Shown in pieces: positions 32,919-45,365 of a DNA stretch of 64,000 bases. The notes below the pieces were generated by a model. That model was not told the origin of the DNA. It worked only from the letters and a program-made list of their open reading frames with translations, and did no database searches. The translations under genes and the position numbers were made by a program. This DNA comes from Antedon mediterranea (taxonomy: Eukaryota > Echinodermata > Crinoidea > Comatulida > Antedonidae), in contig NC_092670.1 in NCBI RefSeq assembly GCF_964355755.1, positions 24,117,201 to 24,181,200 on the forward strand, in the 5' to 3' direction. How positions within the stretch are numbered: the stretch's first letter is position 1; each line of letters starts with the position of its first letter.

Positions 32919-34760
32919 ATTAGCAACGTTACCTGTCAGCGCATCTCAGATGTCTTGTAAATGTTTAAGAAAAACTGTACGGAATTAGCATCATAACAAC
33001 CAATCACATCGTGTATGCTGGTGCGTCTCCTGGTTAACTTAATGATAATTTTGTTGTATTTGTCAAAAGCCTTGCCAATAGGTGGCGGTATAACAATTTA
33101 AGTGTCTTCAAAATCATTCTTTTATTGGGTCTTTTAAAAATACTTTCTTTCCTCACATCAACGTTGGTAATAAATTTGTCACGGATAATGTGTGCGTTAT
33201 TGCATTAAGTGTTTTAGGCTTTATCTCCTTCAGTAAAAACCAATGCAATACCTTACCTCCAATTAAATGCTTTTATTCCCTAGTTCTTTGTCACTATTTC
33301 CATCCCATGATTTTGTTTTTATTGGGCCTATCATATATTGTAAAATACTGAAGTGCTGTTCTTCCTTTTAAAAGTTGATACGTTTTTTAATTAATTAATT
33401 AATTAGTAAATTATTGCTTTGAAAACTGTACTTTCATTTGTTTCATATGTAATATTCAAATATTGTCAGTTCAGCCATCACATTAAATATAGCCTTATGA
33501 AAACAGTACAAGTTTATAAAAATGTCCATGGTTAAATTGTCATTATTGCCTGTGTATATGCGTCTAAAATTTCATAATATGAACTTGGTTATAAATAGCA
33601 AAAAAACCCAATGTTGTAGAATATGGATGTTGTAAACAATGCTGTATTTGACCTGTGAAATTATATAGGCCAACTGTGCCACTCTCAAACTGAATTGAAA
33701 GTTTTTTTTATTGTGCATGGCAATACAATAGAAATATATTTACGGAAACCGATTAGATTAATTTCTGTCTTCTACTATATAGATTACTTAATTATAAGTT
33801 TTGTACAGTTTTGTGATTTTAACATGCAAAAAAAATATGTTTGTACAACAGTGCTTCTGTTTGTGCAAAGTGTAATATAAGTTATCGTTATATGAGTGTT
33901 AATTAATTAACGAGCCTGCTCGTCAGTCTTAATAAAGTATATTTTCCCCCCGGTACCACCAACACATAGGTTAGTTTGTAGCAGAGCCATATAGACAATG
34001 TTGGGTCAGCTTTTTTGCACGGCGCTCGCTTGTTAAAACTGTTATTGTTGTTGTTATTTTATAACATATTAACAATAATTTTCCAAGACAGCTTTATTAA
34101 TGAATGAATGTTTTTATTTATTTCTTAAATGTTGCATTCTCAGCTACGTTTCATTGTATTTCTGTTTACCGTCACATTCACTGCTAAAAATCAAGTATGC
34201 ACCATGTAAAATGAGTTGTCCAGATTTGTCTATAAATGGCTCTGGCCTGTAGCATATATGTATCCCTTTTTTATATTTATTCTTTGATATTTGGATATTT
34301 CCCTTGCATGCTAGATGTTAATAGGATTTTTTGTTTTCTTTATGGTGGACTTTATTACTATGTTTGAGTGCACAAACATTAAGTATGAATTAGATGCCTG
34401 TTTCGCAAATATTTTCAATCAATAATTACATTATTTTGCAAGCATAGTAATAAACATAATTCAGGAAAAAAAATGTGTTATTATTTTTGTTTTATTATTT
34501 GTTGAAGTTATAATGTATCCCTTAAATGGGATAACAAATGTCGATCATATGTACACAAAATATATTGGAACAAATTTATAATTACATGCATCTCGAGACA
34601 AGTCTAACTTATAAAGGTTCTTATATTTTCGTCTCGCGTATATTTGTATTGTTATTCCGTGGATCATTCATTTGTAAAATTATTTCTTATTATTAAATTA
34701 AGAAAGAAGCTGTTCAACCATGGATTACTCCTCATATTGTGTCAACTAATCCTGTTTGTT
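32919..34760 (+). other. KDELR 3' UTR and intergenic DNA
   Basis: No gene seen. AATAAA at 34449-34454 could end a 1.5-kb 3' UTR. Other features are an AATT microsatellite near 33390 and AT-rich sequence. Confidence 0.45.
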
Positions 34761-34789
34761 TTGGTCTAGCGCCCTCACGAAAACTGAAA

Positions 34790-34880
34790 ATAGCTCGTCG
34801 AAAGGCTAGGATCGAGGAGGCATCAGGGGGCCGGGTTGACACGCGCGCGAGCATCATGTGCTAAGAATTTAGAAATTACA
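34790..34880 (+). other. Likely non-coding first exon of the lysine-rich gene
   Basis: A CpG-containing stretch (GGCCGGGTTGACACGCGCGC) ends in a consensus donor ATTACA|GTAAGT at 34880/34881. A matching acceptor, TATTTTCAG, lies at 35654-35662, 26 bp before the ATG at 35689. The exon start is not known. Confidence 0.5.
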
Positions 34881-34959
34881 GTAAGTTACTCAATCATTTT
34901 ATTATGTATAATGGAAGCCTATACTACTAATTGTAGTGCAAAGCTATTCTAGGCCTATA

Positions 34960-35420
34960 CTACTAATTGTAGTGCTAGGCTAGGTAGTAGTGACCCTGTT
35001 TAGATAGCTATGCCTATCTATATAGATAGATAGATAGAGGCCTAGCCTAGGCTAGGCCTATATAGTTGAGGGCTTCCCATGTACTACTTAGGCCTAGATA
35101 GCTAGGCTTATTAGCTAGGCCAGAAAGACTCTAGAAGCCTAGAGGCTAGTAGGCGCTATGCCACATTCTAGAGTAGTAGTACTAGCCTGGACCTACTACA
35201 GAATACAGAGATAATACAGATAATCGACCTACTAAGGAGGCCCTAGCTAGAGTAGTAGTACAGTAGTAGGCTACTTCTACTAACTGTATATATATCTGCC
35301 ATACTTTAAATAGGCCTACTACTAGACCCGGCCCTACTCCGTAGTAGGGGAGGGCCTAAATAAAATATTATAATAATAAATTAGTATTATTAGGCCTGAT
35401 TATTAGGGGAATCCATAATA
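34960..35420. repeat. CTAG/GGCC word cluster upstream of the lysine-rich gene
   Basis: Dense TAGGCCTAG, AGCTAGGC, CTACTAC and TAGTAGTAG words, with a GATA run at 35020-35036. It lies in the putative first intron. Confidence 0.7.
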
Positions 35421-35688
35421 TTAGTTAGGCCTTAGTAAGTAGTATAACATATTATTTCCACTGAACCAGAATCCACAATCATGAGGCTCATTATTTATAC
35501 TGTATCATAAAATAATATTAATAATATTTTTTTTTCTCATTTCATTTAGCACTCTATTTTTACATGTGTGCTCATTCTCATTTTTTTCACAATCAAAACA
35601 ATAGATTATTGTCAGTATTAAATTACAAAAGAAAAACTTAAATAATCCCTAATTATTTTCAGAAATTGACTAGTTTATAAATTGTACA

Positions 35689-38600
35689 ATGGGCAAAAGC
35701 AAAAAGAAGAAGAAAGATAAGGCACAGGTTGCAGCCTCAGAAGGAGGAGATGTATTTAATACCAGTCTAGCAGAATTAAAACAGGCTCTAAACATACTAG
35801 GCTTTGATGTTGTACCAAAAACACTAACTCCAAATAATATGGTTTCATCTCCTATTACTGATATCATTAAGGAGTCAAGAAAACGCAAGTTATCTGTCAG
35901 CTCCAATGCAGAAACTGAATCCAGTGGGCCCCACTCAAAAAAACATAAACATAATGACCAGCACAGAAAACCAGAGGAAATTGGGTCACCTGTGAGATCT
36001 AATGCTGAGTCTTCGATTCCAAAATTTAACACTTTACGTAAGTAATTATTACAGTACAGTATGTTTAAGAAGTCCTAAACAAAACAACTTCAAGTACAAC
36101 TTTAAGCCTGTTTTATACTAAAATAATAATTTGCTTATTTAATATTATATAAGCAAAATAAATTTGCTTATACAGTACCCATTTTTTTTAACATTGCTTT
36201 TTGCTTCTTTTAGATTCTACTCCTACTTCGACAAGAAAAGTAGCCAATGTTTCATTTTTATTCAATTCTCAAAGCTCATCCTCTGACCTGGACTTCTCTT
36301 TGGCAAAATTGTCACCATTAACTACTAATAATAATCTCGGCAAGAAACATAAAGACAAAAAAATAAAGTCGCCTAAAAAGGATGCAAGCAAACAAACATC
36401 TTCTCAAAGTCAGTTAAATATAAATAAATCTGGACAAAAGAAGACATCGTCGCAAGGAAAAGCTTCAACCAGTTGTGATTGGACAAGAAAGGAACTGGCT
36501 GCTGTTGATGCCACAAAATTAAATTTATTAGAAAAATATTTTGTTGGTAAAAACAAAGATGTAACAGCAAAAGTAAAATCTCCCAAGAAACAGAAGGTAA
36601 CGGAAACATCAACCAAGAACACTGTCAACATTAATCAGCCTAATGATACCCAAAGCATGTCTACAGCTTCTCCTAGTAAGATGCTTACAATAACTTTACC
36701 GAAAAAAGATAGTAGGCCTAATACCTTTATAAATGGACAGGGTGATAAAACAACACCAGAAGTAAAATCTCATAAGAAAAAGAAGACAAAAGAAAAGCCC
36801 AACAAGAACACTGTTACCGCAAATCAGCCTTCTGATACCCAATGTGAAAGCACATCTACAGATTCTCCTAGTAAAAAACTTATAATAACCTCACCGAAAA
36901 AGGATAGTAATATCTTTATAAATGGACAGGGTGATAAAACAACACCAGAAGTAAAATCTCATAAGAAAAAGAAGACAAAAGAAAAGGCCAACAAGAACAC
37001 TGTTACCGCAAATCAGCCTTCTGATAACCAATGTGAAAGCACATCTACAGATTCTCCTAGTAAAAAACTTATAATAACCTCACCGAAAAAGGTTAGTAAT
37101 ATCTTTATAAATGAACAGGGTGATAAAACAACACCAGAAGTAAGATCTCATAAGAAAAAGAAGACAAAAGAAAAGGCCAACAAGAACACTGTTACCGCAA
37201 ATCAGCTTTCTGATACCCAATGTGAAAGCACATCTACAGATTCTCCTAGTAAAATACTTTTAGTAACCTCACCGAAAAAGGATAGTAATACCTTTATAAA
37301 TGAAGAAGGTGATAAAACAACACCAGAAGTAAAATCTCATAAGAAAAAGAAGAAAAAAGAAAAGGCCAACAAGGACACAGTTACCCAATGTGAAAGCACG
37401 TCTACAGACTCTCCTAGTAAAAAACTTACAATAACCTCACCGAAAAAGGATAGTAATAGAAATACCTTTATAAATGAACAGGGTGATAAAACAACACCAG
37501 AAGTAAAATCTCATAAGAAAAAGAAGAAAAAAGAAAAGGCCAACAAGGACACAGTTACCCAATGTGAAAGCACCTCTACAGACTCTCCTAGTAAAAAACT
37601 TGCGTTAAATTCACCAAAAAATGATAGTAATACCTTTAGTAATAAACAGGGTGATAAAACAGTTGAAGAAAAGAAAGGTGGTCAGAAAAGAGTTTCAGAA
37701 GAAAAGGTAAAGTATCAATTTGTTACATTTTTATTTCAATTAACTTAAAGCGGAGATCACAAACCTCCATTATCAACTTTTTTTGTCTGAATTGCCCTTT
37801 AGGTATCTCCAAAGAAAAAAGAAAAGTTATCCAATGCTGAGGTGCCACAAGTTAACATTAATAATGCAGTAAGTAAAAGCCCTAAAAAACATGCTGTATC
37901 CCCCAATGAAGAAAGTGTGGCTGTACAACAAAGTAAAAAGAAAAAGAAATCCAAAAAGCATGAAGAAGAGGCAATTACAGGTAATGATAACAATGCTAAA
38001 AACCATTCTGAATCATTAATGTTGCATCAACCTGAGGAAGAGGTATCACAAAAGAAATCTCACAAGAAAAAGAAAAAGAAAAGTAGTAAAAAAACATCAA
38101 GTCAGAAATTGTCGACAGAAACGTCGGCAACTTTCAAATTGAGTTTAACTGATTCAGGTAGTGATACAAAATTGACAGCGAAGTCTGTAAAATCAAATAA
38201 AAAATCAAAAGAAAAAATTTCAACGAGTATCGGAAATTCTTCTAGTAAACAAATTGTAGGAAATTCTGGGAAGGTAGAAAAGGATAAGAAAACTAAAACT
38301 ACTAAAAGTAAAAATGAAGCTAAACTCAAAGAAACTAAGCAAAATACTGAGCAAGCAATTGATACAGATTTGTCAAAAGGTAAGAAAAAACGAAAATCAA
38401 GTACAAGTAAAAAGTCGGTTGACAAATTAACTTTAACTGACACAAATTCATTGAAAAAAGCAAAGAGCCCTGCAAAAAAGACAACTGTTAAAAAAGTTAC
38501 CAAAAAAGAAACACCAAAAACAATGATTAAATCAGCAAATGAAATTGTTGAGGATGAGGAGAGTTTTTTTGATTTGTTTGACTTTGAAGCTTGGGAAGAC

Positions 38601-38744
38601 AAGATGGACAACGTACAGCATTTATTGTCTGATGGAACTATGGAGACAGATCTAGGATTGATACCAATTAAGAAAAAGGACAAAAAAAGGAAGAAGAAGA
38701 AGAAAAAGAAGGATAATTTGAAAGAGAAAAAAGAAAAATTGTAA
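35689..38744 (+). CDS. Lysine-rich tandem-repeat protein, nucleolar type
   Basis: Exons 35689-36037, 36214-37706 and 37803-38744 join in phase to 927 residues. The N-terminus MGKSKKKKKDKAQ is strongly basic; a short non-repetitive segment follows (TSLAELKQALNILGFDVV). Residues about 293-605 are six tandem units made of GDKTTPEVKSHKKKKTKEK, then NTVTANQPSDTQ, then CESTSTDSPSKKL and SPKKDS. Basic KKKK tracts alternate with Ser/Thr/Asp clusters that suit casein kinase 2 and proline-directed kinases. This resembles the alternating design of NOLC1/Treacle-like nucleolar proteins, but no domain was recognised. Near the end an acidic-aromatic patch (ESFFDLFDFEAWEDKMDNVQ, about 866-886) precedes an uninterrupted KKK-rich tail. 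No membrane segment. Function unknown; nuclear or nucleolar location is inferred from composition. Confidence 0.85.
36741..37680 (+). repeat. Coding minisatellite, 189-bp period
   Basis: GGTGATAAAACAACACCAGA starts at 36741, 36930, 37119, 37308 and 37482, and a decayed sixth (GGTGATAAAACAGTTGAAG) at 37650. The first three steps are exactly 189 bp (63 codons), then 174 and 168, always multiples of three. Near-identity of the units points to recent unequal exchange or conversion. Confidence 0.92.
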
Positions 38745-38884
38745 TATTTTATTGAAGGTATTATTCAGTACTGATACAATTAAAAGTCAGGATGGTAAAT
38801 TCATTATTTTCCTGATTCAAGTAAAATCAATTGGACTGTATATTTGTTGAATTAAATGCTTTGTATAATAACTAAACTATTTTA

Positions 38885-38980
38885 ATAGTTTAACAACATT
38901 CTCTTTTAAAAGGAGAATGTTTTTTTTATGTCTTACTGTGAATAAGCCTTGTACATACATAAATAATATGACTGAATAAA
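38885..38980 (+). terminator. 3' hairpin and poly(A) signal of the lysine-rich gene
   Basis: ACATTCTC and GAGAATGT pair around a TTTTAAAAG loop at about 38893-38918 and are followed by a T run. AATAAA is at 38975-38980. The hairpin may be incidental. Confidence 0.5.
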
Positions 38981-39124
38981 AATTGTGAATAGCTTTTTTG
39001 GCAATTTTACTATTAAACGTGAATTAAGATAAATGCATCAATTGATGATAATGGTTTTTTTAGTGAATTCTAGGCCAAAAAATGAAGTTGACAAATCGGT
39101 TTAGTGCCCTTTCTTACACTAATG

Positions 39125-40395
39125 TGAAAAAGTACCCACGTTATCAGAATTCTTACCACAAAGCCAAAGTGGGTTTCGCAAAGGCAGAAGCACAAGTGAT
39201 ATTGTTTTTACACATCGATGGCTTATAGCTAAAGCGCAACAAGAAACAATAAATATTTACATAACCGGTATAGATATGTCAAGCGTGTTCGACACCGTGG
39301 ATAGAAACAAAATCCTCGACATACTCAAACATATTATAGACGAAGATGAACTTAGGATCGTTAGATTTCTGCTGAGTGAAACCGGATTAAATCTAAAAAT
39401 AAAAGGGGCAAAAGAACAGCCAATATTCCTAACCAACATCGGCACCCCTCAAGGAGATATATAGATTAAGCTCGGTCTTATGTGCACTGTTTACCTTGCG
39501 TCTGCGCTACGAGGAATCTTATATATAAATTTACGTAAGGGCAAAATTCGATAAATCGCGCGTTATTTCTAGAATGTTTACTCGATGGTATATAAAGTTG
39601 GTTAGAATCTCGGTACTGATTTTAACCACCAGATGTAACCCTGTTTACTAATTAAATTGAGTTAGATAATTAGTTATTGAGAATTAAAACGAATTTAGGT
39701 TCAACGATTTGCCCCAAATAGGGGTGTTGTCCGATCGGGGTATACACTGTCTAATGGATGTCCTCTTAAAAATTACCTGCACACAATAATACGAGGATGC
39801 ATCATATTTTCCTATCTCCTCCTTGGGGACAGAGAAGACATAATTAGAAGAAAACAACTAGCGCGTGTAGCAATGACCAAACTAAACTCGATGTGGCTTC
39901 GAAAAGATAAAATCAAATTAAAAATACGTATCAAGCTGTACAACTCGCTAGTTAAAAGTATATCTCTACAACTCTGAAACATGGGGACTCACAAAAGAAG
40001 AAGCACATAAACTTGACACATTTCAAAGACAGCAACTTCGCAAAATTATAGGTATCAGGTTCCCAGACAGAATATCGAACATAAATTTATACAGAAGGAC
40101 AGGAACAAAACCAATTTCATTAGAAATAGTCGACGCAAGATGGAGACTACTGGGTCACATACTTAGACAAGACCCATGTACACCAGCCAACACAGCAATA
40201 AGCTATTATTTCAGCAACACTATCAATATAAAATTTCGAGGAAGACCGAGAACCACCCTACCAATAACTCTCAGAAACGACCTACTCACCCATAAGCAGA
40301 ACACAAACATCAAGTATCCCGGACAATTGAAAACCAAGAAAGACGTCAAACAACTTAAAGAACTAGCCAATGAAAGATCATGTTTTCCTTTATAA
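39125..40395 (+). mobile_element. Decayed non-LTR retrotransposon (RT and C-terminal part)
   Basis: From about 39160 the plus strand reads SQSGFRKGRSTSDIVF, then DMSSVFDTVDRNKILDI and TNIGTPQGD, which are reverse-transcriptase motifs. The YADD region is missing, replaced by unrelated sequence at 39470-39760. Homology resumes at about 39830 with RRKQLARVAMTKLNSMWLRK, SETWGLTKEEAHKLDTFQRQ and RWRLLGHILRQDP, the C-terminal part of such ORFs, with a frameshift near 39965. 5' truncated and non-functional. Confidence 0.85.
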
Positions 40396-40403
40396 CATTT
40401 ATT

Positions 40404-40912
40404 TTAAAGATGTAGGCCTATTGTCCCTTTGAAAAGTGGGTCATTTTGAAGTATCCGAATAGTTATTAACTTTCACCAAAAATTATTCGAAAAAAAAATA
40501 ATTTTACTGAAATACAGACGTTTTTGGTGCAAAAAATAACTTTGGCTTCCAGTCAAAGTTTTCGATCAAAACATATCTCATAATGCAATGCGCTTATTTG
40601 GCTACTCTGTATGCATAATCATAAACATTCCTCGCGATCTGTGTGAAAACACCTTCTCAACCCTGACGTAAACAATCCTAATTAGCATCATGCATAATGT
40701 ATACTCATGGTTTGAAATCTTTGTTTACTTTCGCCGCGCTCGCGACTATTTTCCAGATGAAATGTAATTAAATTAATTTAGCTGTTAATTACGTAAAATT
40801 TTTATTTTCGACTTGAAGTGAATAACTTTAATATTACTTTGATATAGACAATTAAAATTTAGTATATTTTGACCTTCATTTCTTTGTGTTTCAAGGGACA
40901 AAACATCTTTAA
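40404..40912. mobile_element. 509-bp MITE, TTAAAGATGT ends
   Basis: Ends TTAAAGATGT...TTGTCCCTTTGAAA and its inverse TTTCAAGGGACAA...ACATCTTTAA. The body contains CGCGATCTGTGTGAAAACAC and ACTTTAATATTACTTTGATA. A second copy exists as two separated halves (41949-42280 and 46826-47046). Confidence 0.82.
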
Positions 40913-41948
40913 TAAAAAGAATACTAATTTATGGCATGATATAATAGGACACTTTTGGTGTGGCCTATGTCAGGTTTTCTGGAAAATGTGATTCGGAATG
41001 TATTTTTAATGGTAAAATTAAACTTGGAACCTTTGGACCTCACTGGTGTTGGGAAAGTCCGGTTTTGGGAAAGTCCGATTATACAATAATTATTGTTGTA
41101 ACAAAGAAACCTGTCACGTGACAACAAACACATGATGATTTAAATGGTGAATCAATATCTCTATTGATCTGCAGGCAATAGAGGTACAAAATAAGACATG
41201 AATATTTATATATATATCTATCCATTTTTCAAAATTTAAAAATCTGTTCATTTTACCACGTATACTATAATTATATCCTTTAAAATGTTGTTGATTTTAG
41301 AGACATTATTACGTGTGCAATTAAAATTAATTAACTTGTAGGCCTACATGTATGAAATTAATTATGACACTGTTGATGTGAGAATGAAATATATACTGTG
41401 GATAAAAAAGCTTACAAAGCTGTCTATTAAATGCCGGAAACACTTTCGTTGCGATACCAGTGTGATAACTGTTTCAGCAGAATGCTACACTGTTTAGCTA
41501 GGTTACAATGAAAACCTAATCAGTTTGGCAAAGCTGTCTAAAGATTCGATGCGAAGGCCATGGGCATCGTTAGCAAATTTAAAATAATACTTATAATTAT
41601 ATCTCTGATGATGTTATATGTAATAATATTATCCCTGTATACGAGAATATTACATACTATTAAGGCTCTCCGAATCATAAAGCTAGTACGTACATAAATG
41701 CTTCACCGGCCATTGTTATTGTGTAGTCTATTTACGATTGAATAAAATATGCCCGGAGTTAATAGGCCTCAATGGTTTGCACGCTGGTATCCCGCTGAAG
41801 TGCGGAAGGTTTTGTTTTTGTATTTTTATCTAAATGTATTTTGTTTTCACTAGTGATGATGCTGCATCTAATAGTTTAGGTGAATATTATTTAAGTTTAA
41901 TATTAAGGTAGGATACTACCGTAAACACGTAGGTCTAGACCGTTAATA
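40913..41948. other. Intergenic DNA
   Basis: No gene or recognised repeat seen. AT-rich, with scattered TAGGCCTA words. Confidence 0.4.
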
Positions 41949-42280
41949 TTTAAAGATGTATTGTTCCTTTGACTAATTTAAAAAAAAAAAGATTTTTGAC
42001 AAAAAGTGGGTCATTTTGAAGTATCATAATAGTTATTAACTTTCACCAAAAATTTGTCGAAAAAAAAATCATTTAACTGAAATACAGACGTTTTTTTGTT
42101 CAAAAAATTAATTTGACGTCCAGTCAAAGTTTTCGATCAAAACATATCTCATTATGCAACGCGCTTGTTTGGCACTCTGTATGCATAATCATAAAACTTC
42201 CTCGCGATCTGTGTGAAAACACCTTCTCAACCGTGACGAGTTGTAGGCCTAAGCAATCCTAATTAGCATCGTGCATAATA
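41949..42280. mobile_element. Left half of a split TTAAAGATGT MITE
   Basis: Matches 40404-40700 from TTTAAAGATGTATTGTTCC through CTCGCGATCTGTGTGAAAAC to GCATCGTGCATAAT, where homology stops at the 3' end of an antisense non-LTR element. The remaining half starts at 46826. Confidence 0.8.
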
Positions 42281-44220
42281 CTGAACACTGAATACTGAAA
42301 TGCTTTATTTGTCTTTATTTTTTTAAATTTTATTTTATTCAATTTCCAGGCACAACAATACATGACAACACAGCGGTGCAGCACCCTGAGGATTGCCATG
42401 AGTGCAAAAGCACTATCGAGATGGCTCTCCATATACTGCACTAGAACATATAAGACAAACATATTATACACAAGATGCTCTACATAAACAAAGACTTATT
42501 ATTAAGTCTTTGGGAGTGGAGTTGAAAATTGTCATGAGAAGGACTTGAACCCAGGACCCTTAAATTGGTAGCCAAGCATCATTACCACCAAGCCACAGCT
42601 CCACTCCATCATCATCATCATCATAAAATAACAACAGAAATTCTTCTTGAAGATTGACAATTATTAGTACAATAATAAATAAATATACAATATAATATAT
42701 TATGTACACACACATAATTGCAAAAAAAAAAATAAGTTATGAAACACGGTGTAAAAAGACTAGGTATTAAAATTGAATAGGATTCAGGAGATTAAAATAG
42801 TTTAAACAGCTTTAAAAGGATTAAAAACAGCTTTAAAAGGATTCAAACCATTAGAATGTTCCTAAAACCTTTACAATTTATAAATTGCTAAAATTTCAAA
42901 TTTACGTTTTAAACGGTTTAAAATTGTTTACATAGTCTTGTATTACATAACATTTTATCGATGGTGACGTGAATTAATTATATGAATAGCATTTGCAACA
43001 AAGGCATATCTCGATCTGTTTGTCTTAGTTGTTGGAACATGTATTCTACCATTGCGTTTGATAATAAAGTATTTGCTAAGGGGATGATCAACATCCTTAA
43101 TTATTTTATGAGCTGCCTTCACTATCCAATCTATGTATATTTCATCTAACTACACTAACGGATCTTTAAGTTTAACAATATATTCAGCTTTCTTTGTAAT
43201 GCGATTCAATTTCTTTTTATCTTTTTTATTAATATTTTCATAATTGCATATCAAACAGAAAGACATAATACTTTGGATCATGGTGGTATAAAACAATTTT
43301 AACAGTGAGCTATCAATACTAAGGGATTTCATTTTGCGAAGTATAAACATTCTTTGATTGGCTATTTTAACTATTCTATTCGTATTGGTTTCCCACGACA
43401 GTTTGTGGTCCATGACAAAACCTAAGTATTTATATTCTTCTACTCTATCTACTTCGTTACCATCAATCAGAACTGGAATAATAGGATATTTCTTTACTCT
43501 AAAGTCTACGACCATCTCCTTAGTTTTACCAACATTTAACTTTAAATTATTCAATTTGCTCCAATTTACAAAATCTGATATCAATTTACGGTAGTCATAT
43601 TCATTATCATGCTTATCACCTAAAATGTATCCTGTGATAACAGTATCGTCTGCATATTTAATCACAGAACATGACTCATTTGGTGACCTAAAGTCAGAAG
43701 TGAAAAGGAATACAACACAGGTGATATTACACAGCCTTGAGGTACTCCTACATTTGTTATCCTGCCGTCAGACATGTTATGTTATGTGCCCATTAGCTAT
43801 TACAAACTGAGGTCTACATTTCAGGAAATCGGACAGCCACCTGATGATATCGTGGTTTATCTCCATGTCTTGCCGACGATAATGGTGTTAAAGGCACTTG
43901 AAAAGTCTACATACAGAGATCTAACATATGATCTTGACTTATCTAAGTGATTACAGATGTTATTTAGGTGTGTTAAAATAGCATCCTCCACACTTCTATT
44001 AGACTGATAAGCAAATTGATAATTGTCTTGAAAATTACTTGATTGATAAGGTTTGTCATTTGGATACTGAATTTTGTCACTGTTGGTACAATGCTGTCCA
44101 CACAAAAAGAAATATAATCAGAGGTGACCCGTGTTTCCATGTCAAGATCATTTGATTTAAAAGTGTCCCAATCTGTAGAATCAAAACAATCTTGCAGTTT
44201 GACACATCCCTTGTCCATCG
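42281..44220 (-). mobile_element. Decayed CR1/Rex1-like non-LTR retrotransposon, minus strand
   Basis: Minus-strand reverse-transcriptase blocks in order: QFAYQSNRSVEDAILTHLNN and SLYVDFSSAFNTI (about 43880-44040), then VGVPQGCVISPVLYS (about 43725-43765), then IKYADDTVITGY with the YADD active site (43630-43665), and NNLKLNVGKTKEMVVDF and VEEYKYLGFVMDHKLSW to 43150. Frameshifts between the blocks disable it. The 3' tail at 42281-42300 has short AGTATTC-like repeats, as in CR1/Rex1 elements, and abuts the interrupted MITE. 5' truncated near 44220. Confidence 0.85.
42465..42607 (-). mobile_element. tRNA-derived SINE
   Basis: On the minus strand: TGTGGCTTGGTGGTAATGAT (A-box region) and CCTGGGTTCAAGTCC (B box), then a body containing CAACTCCACTCCCAAAGACT and a distal AGAGCATCTTG. 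It matches 17850-18035. A CAT trinucleotide run follows at 42607-42624. It sits in the 3' region of the non-LTR element. Confidence 0.82.
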
Positions 44221-44229
44221 CTTATGTTG

Positions 44230-44864
44230 TTGTATAACTGGCTTGGATTGCTTGATTCGTTGACGGTATTTGGGAATTTAGTGTTACGTCTTCCCTCTCT
44301 CTTAAATTCATCGATTGGAAATTTCGATCGTATTTACGTTTGATGATTAAAACCAAACTTTTTAGACTGAATATGGTATTCATGAACGTGAAATACGCTA
44401 CAGTTGAAAATAAAGTTTCAACTGATAGAAAGTTTGATTACAACATCCAATCAGCGCCTAATATATTGTGACGTGAAAGCGCGCGGACAACAAAAGTTTG
44501 TCTTCCCTCTCCTCGCTTCCCGCCCGCCTGATCTTCAGAGTCAGTGTCTTCATGCTCTTCGATCGCATTTTAGATTCTTTGCCGACAATTTACGAGCTAC
44601 CGTATTCGTAACATATACCAATTGAATCAATATCTATTTTAGAAGGTTGGTAATCATTTATTTTAAATTGAATCTAAGGCATACGCTACATTGAGGCCTA
44701 CATTCACACCACCACCACCGCGCACATTTTCTGGCCACAGCACAGATCTAGTTAGTAGGCTAGTTGACGTGACAGCAGCGAGTGTGGTGTACGGTACGGC
44801 TCGAGTTTATTTTTGCCGGTTACCGAGTTAGGCTATAGACCTAGTTAGTGAGTAGCCTAGGTTA
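44230..44864. other. Spacer with CpG-containing sequence
   Basis: No coding sequence supported. 44700-44830 is GC-richer (CACCACCACCGCGCACATTT, GGTACGGCTCGAG) and could be the promoter or first exon of the candidate transcript downstream. Confidence 0.35.
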
Positions 44865-45235
44865 AATTTACTAAATCAAATGTGTTATGCCTTGAATATT
44901 ATTCTATCTAGGCTAGGCCTAGCCTAGTTGAATAGGCATTTCCATTGTATAAACAATTTTAATGAATACTAAAAAAACGTTACTTTGTAATTCTTGATGA
45001 CGTTCTCTAGCTAGGCCTACCCTACTACTACTAGCTAGCATAGGCTAGTACTAGCCTAGTAGGCTAGGCCTAACTAGTAGGTCTAGCTGGAGAAGAGCTA
45101 GGTCTAATAAATAGGCTAGGCTAGGCCTAGTTACTAAGCCTAGGCTAGGCCCTACTTTAATACTATTTCCTAGACTAGGCCCTAGGGGCCTAGGCCTATA
45201 GCTAGAGCCTCTAGTAGGGCCTAGCCTAGGCGTCC
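44865..45235. repeat. CTAG/GGCC word cluster
   Basis: An extreme run of TAGGCCTAG, GGCTAGGC, CTAGCCTAGG and CTACTACTAG words, densest at 45005-45235. Like the clusters at 15120 and 34960 it precedes exon-like sequence. Confidence 0.8.
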
Positions 45236-45365
45236 TACGAATAAATTATGATATAATTAATAATTATAATATTAATAAATAATGACGATAGGCTATACTG
45301 TGTATACTGTACAGTACTAAACTATAACATTTAGTAGAAACATATTATTTCTATCTATTGCACAG

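Noticed and set aside
38102-38683. 193-codon minus-strand frame rich in Phe, Leu and Ser
   Set aside because: It is the antisense shadow of the Lys/Ser-rich exon of the plus-strand gene.
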